The translations under genes were made by a program, and so were the position numbers. This document shows, piece after piece, positions 15,001 to 24,500 of a DNA stretch of 64,000 bases. This stretch comes from Sipunculus nudus. Taxonomy: Eukaryota > Annelida > Sipuncula > Golfingiida > Sipunculidae. The stretch spans positions 4,788,339-4,852,338 of the forward strand of contig CM049316.1 of the NCBI GenBank assembly GCA_026874595.1, read 5' to 3'. The notes under the pieces were generated by a model. It was not told the origin of the DNA. It ran no database searches and saw only the letters and a list, made by a program, of their open reading frames with translations. Position 1 is the stretch's first letter, and the number at the start of each line of letters is the position of its first letter.

Positions 15001-16426
15001 ACCAATTAGAAGTTCTGTTGACTGTATTACCAGGTGAATATTTAAACAATTCACACTGATAATCTTTTATGTAAAATTTAAACCAATTAGAAGTTCTGTT
15101 GACTGTATTACCAGGTGAATATTTAAACAATTCACACTGATAATCTTTTATGTAAAATTTAAACCAATTAGAAGTTCTGTTGACTGTATTACCAGGTGAA
15201 TATTTAAACAATTCACACTGATAATCTTTTATGTAAAATTTAAACCAATTAGAAGTACTGTAGACTGTATTACCAGGTGAATATTTAAACAATTCACACT
15301 GATAATCTTTTATGTAAAATTTAAACCAATTAGAAGTTCTGTTGACTGTATTACCAGGTGAATATTTAAACAATTCACACTGATAATCTTTTATGTAAAA
15401 TTTAAACCAATTAGAAGTTCTGTTGACTGTATTACCAGGTGAATATTTAAACAATTCACACTGATAATCTTTTATGTAAAATGTAAACCAATTAGAAGTT
15501 CTGTTGACTGTATTACCAGGTGAATATTTAAACAATTCACACTGATAATCTTTTATGTAAAATGTAAACCAATTAGAAGTTCTGTTGACTGTATTACCAG
15601 GTGAATGTTTAAACAATTCACACTGATAATCTTTTATGTAAAATTTAAACCAATTAGAAGTTCTGTTGACTGTATTACCAGGTGAATATTTAAACAATTC
15701 ACACTGATAATCTTTTATGTAAAATTTAAACCAATTAGAAGTTCTGTTGACTGTATTACCAGGTTAATATTTAAACAATTCACACTGATAATCTTTTATG
15801 TAAAATTTAAACCAATTAGAAGTTCTGTTGACTGTATTACCAGGTGAATATTTAAACAATTCACACTGATAATCTTTTATGTAAAATTTAAACCAATTAG
15901 AAGTTCTGTTGACTGTATTACCAGGTGAATATTTAAACAATTCACACTGATAATCTTTTATGTAAAATTTAAACCAATTAGAAGTACTGTAGACAGTATT
16001 ACCAGGTGAATATTTAAACAATTCACACTGATAATCTTTTATGTAAAATTTAAACCAATTAGAAGTTCTGTTGACTGTATTACCAGGTGAATATTTAAAC
16101 AATTCACACTGATAATCTTTTATGTAAAATTTAAACCAATTAGAAGTTCTGTTGACTGTATTACCAGGTGAATATTTAAACAATTCACACTGATAATCTT
16201 TTATGTAAAATTTAAACCAATTAGAAGTTCTGTTGACTGTATTACCAGGTGAATATTTAAACAATTCACACTGATAATCTTTTATGTAAAATTTAAACCA
16301 ATTAGAAGTTCTGTTGACTGTATTACCAGGTGAATATTTAAACAATTCACACTGATAATCTTTTATGTAAAATTTAAACCAATTAGAAGTTCTGTTGACT
16401 GTATTACCAGGTGAATATTTAAACAC
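1..16426. repeat. 81-bp satellite array, about 203 head-to-tail copies
   Basis: The whole stretch is one 81-bp unit repeated head to tail; it already runs at base 1, so the array continues to the left. The first unit is about 26% GC by hand count and has no CpG. Copies differ at few positions: an AAATTTTAAACC or AAAATTTAAACC core, GTTCTGTTGACTG or GTACTGTAGACAG, and rarer GAATGTTTAA, CAACTAGAAG and CCACTTAGAAG forms. Because 81 is 27 codons, one minus-strand frame stays open for thousands of bases (27-residue unit beginning FKYSPGNTV). It is broken only by 1-bp deletions near 4547, 6167, 13456 and 13617 and by a stop at 15764-15766. The unit has no in-frame ATG, and most copy-to-copy differences change the amino acid. 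I therefore read it as non-coding satellite DNA rather than a gene, though a repeat protein cannot be excluded from sequence alone. Confidence 0.97.
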
Positions 16427-16620
16427 TGTATTGTTGCAATATGGTGAATTTGTTTGTATTTAAAATCAATCAGATGCACTATCAACAGTATTACATGGTA
16501 AATACTACAACATCCCTGTATCACACTGATAAATTCATATAAAATTTATTTCAGAATACCTGTCAACAGTACATTCTGATGAATGTTAAAACATTTCAGA
16601 CTTATCAGTATGCTTGCAAT
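16427..16620. repeat. Decayed satellite monomers at the array border
   Basis: After the last clean unit the sequence still aligns loosely with the 81-bp monomer. It has CAACAGTATTACATGGTAAA at about 16483 and CAACAGTACATTCTGATGAA at about 16564, exactly 81 bases apart. Pieces like CACACTGATAA and ATAAAATTTA fall in the expected places. The step from the last clean unit to the first decayed one is 87 bases. This is the usual pattern of an array edge that escaped homogenisation. Confidence 0.8.
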
Positions 16621-16790
16621 TTTAGATTAATGCCCTACACACTTTCATTCAGTCATTGAAACTGGTTTAAATTAATTATGGACATATGTTTAATGAGACA
16701 GTAAAAGGTGGCAAAATGCCCTTCCTCCGTCCTCCCATGGTTATAAGAGGTACAACTGTTTGGTATTGTTTGGGATAGGTCCAAGGCCAG
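16621..16790. other. Unassigned spacer
   Basis: Short unique-looking AT-rich sequence between the satellite edge and the next transposon-like element. I see no exon, RNA gene or repeat in it. Confidence 0.5.
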
Positions 16791-18557
16791 TACCGTAAAA
16801 AAACGCATATACGTCAAGAAATTTGTTCCCAAAAAATTAATTCAAGAAAGGAGAGTCGACTTATGTGCGGGTCTAATCCTGAGAGGCAAAACTTTGCATG
16901 AACTTAGTCAAACTGCCGGCCTGAATGTCTTAACTGATCGACATTTAGATATCCATTTCTGGTGAAGTAAGGTACACAAGTCCCCCTTTCGGTCCAAAAA
17001 TGCAGTCTAATAAGGTTTCGGAATATTTTTTCAAATTTTTACCATTTACGCTGTTCTTTCATTTGGATAATGCAGTATATTAAAATGTTTGCAGTTTACA
17101 CGGTTGATGACAACAGGAAATGACCCGCGTCTAGCTATAATGAGCTTCATTCACGGGCGATTAAGTACGAGTGCAAGAGGCACGGGTATTGCGTAATCAG
17201 TTGGGATTTTATCCAGGGCATCGGCCCCTGTGTATTTTACATCCAATTAAGTTACAGTATTTCCCCACAAAAATATTTGGTGCTTGCGTAAGTTTGCAAA
17301 CGTGTAAACGGTAAAAGCCTGTGGGCCGTGGTATCTGAACTACAGACAGGTGACAAATGGCTGATTACAGCACGGATTAGCACTCACTCGGTACGGGGAT
17401 GGCTGCCTGTCCCTAGAAGCCCAAAATTAGGTCATGCTGTTCACCTGTGTACTTATACGCCAGGGACATTATCATTCCGTTCTGAAGTTCCTACTTAAAA
17501 ATCACCCAAAATCGTAGTGAATGACTGTGGCCCTGAGCAAAGCTCGGGGAAAAAAATAGACCAAAGTTCGACCTGACATTGATATCGCTATGAACAAACG
17601 AACACAAAACCTGCAAGACTTAGTCAAAATTAGTACTCCACAGAATGTAAAATATATGATACATTCACGAAAACTTTCATAAAAAAAACGGAGTTTGATC
17701 AAAGAACGACTGACGTGTTGTCCACGTGTTGCCCTGGCTTCCCTGCTCACACTCTGCGGTTCGCTATGCTGGATACCTACGCTGCATATATGCAGTTATA
17801 TCGCATGTAATTTTTCATGAGTGTGTCTGTCTGTGGAGGCAAGGAAGACCGGAGTTAATTAAAACTTGAATAAAACTGTCGTTTACGGCCTTGTGTTTTC
17901 TCATAATGTATAATAAAAATCTCTGATAATAAAATTCCTGCCCTTGATCCACGGATATGACCAAGCTGAGGACAGCTTACACTGTCTCGTGGCGTTTTCA
18001 GGCGACTCACACTTGGTCCCAACTTTTCACGTTCTTTTCAATTTAGATTATATAAAATGTTGAGAAGTCCGCGACAATCCAGTTTTAGTAACATGCTTAA
18101 ATAGTCATGTTTTTATTGATATCTGACACAAACAATCATTAGAAGTTTAAAATAAATGAGCAATGACGGAAAGTGTGAGAAATCCTTGGCACCTGCCGAT
18201 TCTTGGTGTCAGACGATCTTCATTTCTGCAAAATACTAAAAGTATCGACGTGTTATATTTATTAATCTTAGAGTCTTTATGATTCCAAATAACTTTTAAA
18301 TAGATTGCACAACAAAACAAATGACATTTTTACAGTTTAAAAAAAATTGGAGTGGTATGAATGTCAAAAACAAGTGGCCTGTCACCAATTCACCTTTCCC
18401 CAGTGGCCTGTCACACTACTCTCGATGGTCATGTATGCTGCTTCAGACCTGTTTTGACCTCCAGAATGGCTTGAAAAAATTTTTACCTGATATTTACCCT
18501 GAAAATTTATACTCGACTTATATGCGAGATCAACTTATATGTGAGTTTTTTACGGTA
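16791..18557. mobile_element. Non-autonomous DNA transposon with TACCGTAAAA ends (1.77 kb)
   Basis: The left end reads TACCGTAAAAAAACGCATAT and the right end is its approximate inverse, finishing TTTTTTACGGTA. If the outer TA is the duplicated target, the inverted repeats start CCGTAAAA and the element fits the TA-inserting IS630/Tc1/mariner-type transposons; that assignment is inference. Near both ends lies a related GTCGACTTAT(G/A)TGCG motif (about 16855 and about 18513), likely subterminal repeats. The interior is richer in CpG than the flanks. Open frames inside (such as 17502-17750 on the minus strand) are short and show no transposase motifs, so the element is non-autonomous or decayed. 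A second element with the same terminal motif lies at 44398-45793. Confidence 0.6.
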
Positions 18558-18634
18558 TGTGTTACTGATTGTTGAATGTAAGATAATCATATAACAAGAA
18601 TGATATGTAATCAGTTTACAAGCATTCTGGAGTT

Positions 18635-18723
18635 GAGATGTTTTATGCGTGGGGCTAGGATTATTTCATTAGTCATAACCAGTCCTAAAGTCCAGCACCT
18701 TAACCACTACAATGCCACATCTC
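18635..18723 (-). pseudogene. tRNA-Leu/Ser-like sequence (tRNA pseudogene or SINE head)
   Basis: Read on the minus strand, this 89-base stretch starts GAGATGT and ends ACATCTC, a perfect 7-bp acceptor-type stem. It contains GTAGTGGTTAAGGTGCTGGA, very close to the D-arm and anticodon entry of class II tRNAs (Leu/Ser). A degenerate B-box-like TGAAATAATCC follows. The anticodon stem does not pair well, so a working tRNA is unlikely. It could be a solitary tRNA pseudogene or the head of a tRNA-derived SINE. Confidence 0.4.
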
Positions 18724-18784
18724 ATTGACTGCAGTATAACTTATTATCTTCCTATGAGTATCAGCTGACGTGATTGTTTGACAG

Positions 18785-18915
18785 ATGCTCCTGGACTCTA
18801 TCAGCACCATGGAGCAGCTGATCACCCAGCATCGCTTACAGACTCAGGCCAGGAGTGACAACATCACCACAGAGTGGATGGCCGCCCGCAGCAGCACTAT
18901 CTATCTCAAGATCAG
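18785..18915 (+). CDS. HAUS4: HAUS augmin-like complex subunit 4, internal exon (third from last)
   Basis: HAUS4 belongs to the eight-subunit augmin complex, which binds existing spindle microtubules and recruits gamma-tubulin to nucleate branches. This exon follows acceptor TTTGACAG and ends before donor GTAAGG. It encodes 43 residues plus two bases of the next codon, beginning MLLDSISTMEQ and ending STIYLKI(R). The TEWMAAR...TIYLKIR stretch matches what I know of the conserved C-terminal half of HAUS4. The predicted chain is helical and charged, as expected for this coiled-coil subunit. The initial ATG is internal, since a good splice acceptor precedes it directly. The roughly 230 N-terminal residues expected from the family (human protein about 363 aa) are not found between the satellite and this exon, so earlier exons probably lie left of the window. 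Confidence 0.85.
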
Positions 18916-19189
18916 GTAAGGAAATGTGTCACCCGCCAGCATTAACATATACATAAACCAGGACTGTATGTATCCTTGATTCCCTGAAAAAAAAAACCCT
19001 GGTCTGAGAAGTTCCTGGAAATACAGGATTTGGAAAGTAATTCCTGTCATTTTCAGTACCCAATTATTTTTTTACTTTAAATTGATCTACAAGTCATTCA
19101 GCAAGATGTGCATTCCTCCAACTATTAAATGATGCATATTTATTAACTGATCCAAACCTATGTTTTGAACCTAATTGTTGTTGATCCCT

Positions 19190-19300
19190 TGTTTTTAAAC
19201 GCACAGATTTCCACAGACACACGTACACAGATACCAAGAGATATACAAGCAAACATATGCACATGTATACAGGTACACAGATACACACATACATCACAAC
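19190..19300. repeat. Degenerate CA/CACAGATA-rich simple repeat
   Basis: Intron sequence dominated by variants of ACACAGATAC and ACACACATAC. It causes short open frames on both strands that I do not consider genes. Confidence 0.6.
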
Positions 19301-19495
19301 ACCCCCTCCTAAGGATAAGAAATCTGCACATTTGTTCACAGGTACATCAATTTGAATAAATACACATATTGATAGCACACAGACACACCCCTGTTTTCAC
19401 CTAGATTACTGTGTAACAAACATGGTAAAGACACTGAACAGTTGGTTGTAACCTGTGCTTTGTAAGCTGTATATTTATATTCTTTTGTTTTCCAG

Positions 19496-19564
19496 AGTTG
19501 TAAAGTTACAAGTGCTTTGTGAAACATACCATACAGAAACAGTCAAAGCCTTGAGCCAAATCAG
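19496..19564 (+). CDS. HAUS4: HAUS4, penultimate coding exon
   Basis: A 69-base exon between acceptor TTTTCCAG and donor GTAATT. Its first base completes the split arginine codon left by the previous exon. It then encodes VVKLQVLCETYHTETVKALS followed by QI, and leaves two bases for the next exon. Both introns of this gene segment are therefore in phase 2 and the frame joins without a break. The sequence is amphipathic and fits continuous coiled coil. Identification rests mainly on the flanking exons, which join through it in frame. Confidence 0.85.
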
Positions 19565-20424
19565 GTAATTATGACAAAGAAAAGAACACCAAAACTTATA
19601 TCTCACTGATCTGATGGATCAGTGTATTTGAGTATGCTTCATTCAGAGCGCAGCTGACTTAGTGTGGTAAGCTATTCTGATAAGCCTCCCATCTATCAGT
19701 AAGCATGTTGAACAAAAAGTGTAGAATCTTTCAGTTGATCCAACAGTCATCTTTGGGAAATTTACCTGCTTAAAAACAGGATCCTTTCTTGATGTCCCAG
19801 ATGAAAATTGTTTTCATATAATTTTCCAGTTTTCATAAGCACATTTTATCAAGATGTACATACCTTTATGGAACATTGTTGCCAGGAATAGTGTTTTTTT
19901 CACAGTGACTGCATTGAGAATGTTGTAATTAGGTCAGAGAGGCTGGCAGATTGAATTCTCTCTTGCATCATAATTTATATTAAAAGATACACCTGCCAAT
20001 TATTGTTAAATGAGCCATGCAGTTGCACATCAACTAATCAGTAATTTATATTACCAGGTAAACATTAATATATTGTTTCATTTTATAAGAAGTCAATAAA
20101 AGGAGCCTTGCCCATGGTCTATGGACTGCAATGATGTTAATCATTTTTGTTGGCGAATGGTTGATCAAGCAATCAAGAGTATTATCATAAATATTATCAC
20201 GGGAAAATATGTATTCATTAATGAACCAAGTGTTAAAAATGTGGTTTTGTTATCAGTAGCAGTTCATTAATTTTATGGTTTTCACAGTAAGTGATTTTAT
20301 CTATTCTTTAGATTTCAGGTAAATTCAGTTTTCAAAGAGACCAGATGCTCCATTTGATGTACAAAGAAAATTCAGTATTTGTCATTTTGTGGTGTGTTAT
20401 GGAAAAATTTTGCTCTGGGGAAAA

Positions 20425-20503
20425 TATTAGGCCGTTCCGGGATTTAAACTCATGTTTGATGGCACACGTCCAGTGTTCAAACTGCTTTGCTAGAAAAGCA
20501 AGC
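20425..20503 (-). repeat. tRNA-derived SINE head (unclassified)
   Basis: On the minus strand there is an A-box-like TAGCAAAGCAGT (20481-20492) and, about 30 bases on, a B-box-like GAGTTTAAATCCC ending near 20439. The spacing suits an internal RNA polymerase III promoter. The neighbouring 20500-20770 carries two copies of an AAGCTTCACT(A/T)GT...GGTCCAC motif that may belong to the same interspersed element. Its ends are not clear, so the family is not named. Confidence 0.45.
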
Positions 20504-20516
20504 TTCACTAGTGAGA

Positions 20517-20547
20517 CCAAGGAGTTTACAGGAAGTAAACTCCTTGG
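20517..20547. repeat. Perfect 13-bp inverted repeat (hairpin)
   Basis: CCAAGGAGTTTAC, a five-base spacer AGGAA, then the exact reverse complement GTAAACTCCTTGG. It lies just upstream (minus-strand sense) of the SINE-like head in the last HAUS4 intron. It does not look like a splice or polyadenylation signal. Confidence 0.8.
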
Positions 20548-21017
20548 TGAGACAACTAGTTTGGTCCACATTTATGTGCACCCCGAAAACAAATCCTCTC
20601 TTAAGAGCGTTCTGCTATCAGAACAACATTAATTATCCCAAAAGTCACACTTTTGTTGAGCTAGGTGGCCCTAATTACCCAATTACTTCGATCACAATTC
20701 CCTAGGCCCAAAGGGAAATTCACGCAAGCTTCACTTGTTAGACAATTAGGTCCACTTTTTTGGTCCACCTGTAACAGGTGATGGAGAAGCACTGATATTG
20801 AGCAAGTCAGCATAATTTACATAAATTATTGAAGTGATTGTAATAAAACATCTTTTTCCAAATCTTATATAAGTTTTAACAAAGGCATGTCATCTAAAAC
20901 CCTATTCTCTTTCTCACAAAATTCTCAAAAACTGATAACCCAGAAAAATTAAGACTCAACAATTCTGAATCCTCAGTAATTTAATGTCTTGAGTGACAGC
21001 CTGGTGTTTGGTTTCAG

Positions 21018-21210
21018 GAGTCATCTGGAGCACAAGTTCAAGGCCACTCAGGATGAGCTCTCCCGGGCCAGCCAGGCCCTGAAAGCATACGAGGCACTCG
21101 GGACAAGTTTCTCTTCTTTAGCCAAGGAATATGGACAGTTACGAAAGCAGCTAGAAAACAAACGATGGGCCCTCAGCGAAATGAAAAAAAGTGTAGAGAA
21201 TCAGACTTAG
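21018..21210 (+). CDS. HAUS4: HAUS4, last coding exon with stop
   Basis: Acceptor GTTTCAG precedes the exon. Its first base completes the phase-2 arginine codon, then 63 residues follow to a TAG stop at 21208-21210. Recognisable family features are ATQDELSRASQALKAYEALG at residues 9-28 of the exon and EYGQLRKQLENKRWALSEM near the end; the NKRWAL tail is a hallmark of HAUS4 C-termini as I know them. Joined to the two exons before it, this gives about 130 C-terminal residues with no frameshift, so the gene looks intact here. Codon use is clearly richer in G and C than the surrounding introns, which supports real coding sequence. Confidence 0.9.
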
Positions 21211-21344
21211 CCAAACATGTATACACAAGGTGTACATGTAATTTTATCCATTGGACAGGTGGCCTGAGCACATGTTAAATGCATTTAACTTGAGAATGGA
21301 CGATTACAGTGGCTCATGCCTTTCATTTTGTTACTTATTTATAA

Positions 21345-21350
21345 AATAAA
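21345..21350 (+). terminator. Candidate HAUS4 polyadenylation signal
   Basis: AATAAA lies 135 bases after the HAUS4 stop codon, a normal distance for a short 3' UTR. A second AATAAA is at about 21477-21482. Neither can be confirmed as used without transcript data. Confidence 0.55.
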
Positions 21351-21514
21351 GTCATATATATTGACATATACTTAACCGAGTTGTTTTCTCTCGTTAAGGT
21401 CTTGCATGTACAAGTAACCTTAAACATCACTTGTTTTGTTAAGAAAATGTTACTTTACGATGATGGCATTCTCTCAATAAAGAATATGAAAACATGAATA
21501 GTACAGAAAGCATG

Positions 21515-21520
21515 TTTATT
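21515..21520 (-). terminator. Candidate minus-strand polyadenylation signal
   Basis: TTTATT on the plus strand is AATAAA on the minus strand. It lies close to the HAUS4 3' end. If used by PEDS1 the 3' UTR would be over 7 kb; other minus-strand AATAAA sites closer to the PEDS1 stop (for example near 28084 and 28159) are equally possible. Confidence 0.25.
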
Positions 21521-24500
21521 AGTTTACAGTCACATGTACACAACCTGCACAGACCTGGCTAAGGTACAGCATTTCAAACAGCTACAAAAATGTCACTGCT
21601 ATTAACACAGGGTTGTAGGCTATAAGCTACTTTAGATTTGGCCTTTAATATTCATCTCCAATTACAGGTGCCATCTATAATGTGTGCAGAATGGTGTTCC
21701 TATATCAATTTATGTGTAAGTAACAGATCACACTGGATTCTGACATACACGCTGCAAATCCATTGTTCTTTTTTCACTTATGTGAAAAATAAACTACAGT
21801 GTGTTCAAGCTCAATGCGCTTCCAAAAATGCCCATCAGTACTGCAAAATCTTGAAGTTCATGTGCATTCAGAAATGTTTCTACGAACATTGAGTCTTGCA
21901 GGCTCAAGTCCACACTGCCCCTCTATCGTAACAGATACAGATCTAATTAAACATGCCCTATAGACACACATGTAAAACCCTTTGTGAATCATCACATGGC
22001 AGTATCAGATTCAGTTGATTCGTGTCAGTATCTAGTGTGATCATGACCTCATCCTGAACGAGGTTGGTACAGTTATAAACATTTGATTGAAAAAGTGTGC
22101 GTTGCAGTGTGTTGGTGATCCACTAACAATGAAGGCTGCTTAATAATGAAAATGGTCTCAATATCTCTACAAAAATATAAACCAAGCAGTCAAGGCACTG
22201 GTCGGGATGGCATTCTTGACATCACCTAGACAACCAATGTTCACATTAAGCAGCCATACATATACACTGTATGGTCCTGTACATTACACCTGTGTTAAGG
22301 TAATTAATTCAAACATGTTAATCATGATGGTCACTCGGCAGGCTAAATATAAACCACTTGTTAATTAACCTACTGACTACACAAACCCAACTGAAAAAAG
22401 GTTGTCATCATGTCAGTTTTATTTTCTGAGGAAACTCGACTGTCCAGGCCCCTGATACTTACTCCCAATAAACAACTGGTAAACATCAAAACAACAATCC
22501 ATTCATGAACCTAGTCACAAACATACAGAAATTAATATTTAAGTATACTTTAAACTGAGCAAGACAAGAAAACAAACTTTAAGGACAACAAACCTGCACT
22601 TCTAAACCCATCAGAGTCAAATGATAAGTATCTGATCAGCACAATGGTGCAACAGGCAGGGACTTGTGTATAATTAAATCTCTTAAAATATGAGGACTCA
22701 TTTCAAAATCATGCATAAATATGATTATTTTATTAGATTTTACAGGGCAATTCCATTTTCATTAAATTTAAATAAATATGTCTTGCAGTCAGCTGTTTCA
22801 GTGAGATAAGAGAATATCTTGTGTAAATGTACTGAAATAAATTAAGGTTTACAATATAATATCAGCATATCACAAAACACTTTCACATGGACAGTTGTTC
22901 ATGAAAACTTTCAGCAAATGGATTTATTCTTTAATCTAATAATTTATTCATCAATATGATTATCATATTTACACATGACTTCAGTTAAAGAAGGTGAATA
23001 CTTATTGTGTTATTCCACTGAAGTTTTGGGTATAAACCCAAGTAGCAAAACAATCATTAAACCAGGGATCAATTCTATAGTGCTAAAAGAGCTGAATTAT
23101 GAATTATGTAACAGCACCTTCACCACTCTTGGTCTTAATAATATTTTTAAGGGTGAACAGCTGTGATCACTTTCCGCAGTTAATGTTTTGGCAAGCCCTG
23201 GTTGGCTGCAGGGCCACAGCCATGCAAAGAATGCTCCATCAGTTGATAACTATGCATTTTTGGCATGTTCTTTGAAAAATGGAACAATAGCAATATTTTT
23301 TTTAATCTGGAGTTTACAGAGACATAGCACACAATAGCCGAGTAAATGATCATGGCATTCTTATATTACCTGTGCTGGAATTGCAAGGAATAGATATTCT
23401 TTCAATATAATATGGCAGATGAACTCACAGGGTAACAAGGTATTATATCAGAATTTAGTTGTAAAAGCTGTCCATAAGTGGCCAAAAGTAACACTTATTA
23501 CAAATTGATTATATAGGCATGTAAATAGACTTGTGATCTTTACAGACAGTAAAGTGTAATCAATATTCAATCTGTCAGTATATATGGCACACGGTTAAAT
23601 TTGTGACTGATTTGAACTTAAGTTATGGGCTGGTTTATCCATAAACCTGTGAATTAGTCCTAAACCTTTCCCTTCTTCAATCATTTTCATCATTATGTTT
23701 CACCCTGTTTCTTGAAACTGCCATACAAATTCATTTGCATACCATACGTCTTGTTGAAATGTACCTGATTCAAATGTCAAAATGATATGCTGCATTAGCA
23801 ATGACAGTTCTCATATACATTCTCTGCCTCATATTACAATAATTACTCATAAACTGGCCACGGCTGACTGTCTGCTCCAACACACAAGCAACCTTGTTAA
23901 ATTGAGCAGATCTGTTTAACATGTATTGCACTGTTGTAAGGGAAAACCATAAATAAACCCTCTAAAAAACACTCTGGCCCCCCATACTGGTAATCATGTC
24001 ATCTTTTTCAACCTACAGTAAGAATAACCCACAAAGGAACATTCAACATGTCTGTACAATTTCCTATAAACACATTACTCAGTTCAATGATGTATTTAAG
24101 TTTGTAATATATACATTTAAACTTTAGAGCAGCCAGGTGATACAAAACATCAAGTTTTAGAGTAATGGGGTCCAGGGTATCTCAAAAACAGACAAGAGAT
24201 AGTATTTCACAATAAAATCTTTTAAATACCCCGTTCAATAGCAATGGACCAGTGTGCAACAGGGTCAGATGGCAGCCATGCAGGTGCTGTCACCTGGTGT
24301 GGGAAATGCTAATTACTGGCAATGAAGTTTGGTTCCTGCCAAGTCTGTTCAGGTAAATTAAACTGTCTCCACATTAATGATTACAGACTAAGTGTATATA
24401 AATTACTACAGCAACAATTAATTCATGTGCACATACCTGTATAAACAATAATTCAATAATTAACTCTGTATGACAAAATAATCACTGATGTGCATAAATG

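Noticed and set aside
4541-16426. Very long minus-strand open frames as giant repeat-protein genes
   Set aside because: They are a by-product of an 81-bp satellite whose period is divisible by three. They have no in-frame ATG in the unit, no splice structure, mostly amino-acid-changing variation, and several single-base deletions.
1-16426. CRISPR-like or other regularly spaced array
   Set aside because: Repeats are head to tail with no unique spacers, and the DNA is animal nuclear sequence.
17502-17750. Minus-strand open frame inside the 16.8-kb element as a transposase fragment
   Set aside because: No DDE/D motif, zinc finger or HTH pattern is visible and the composition looks random.
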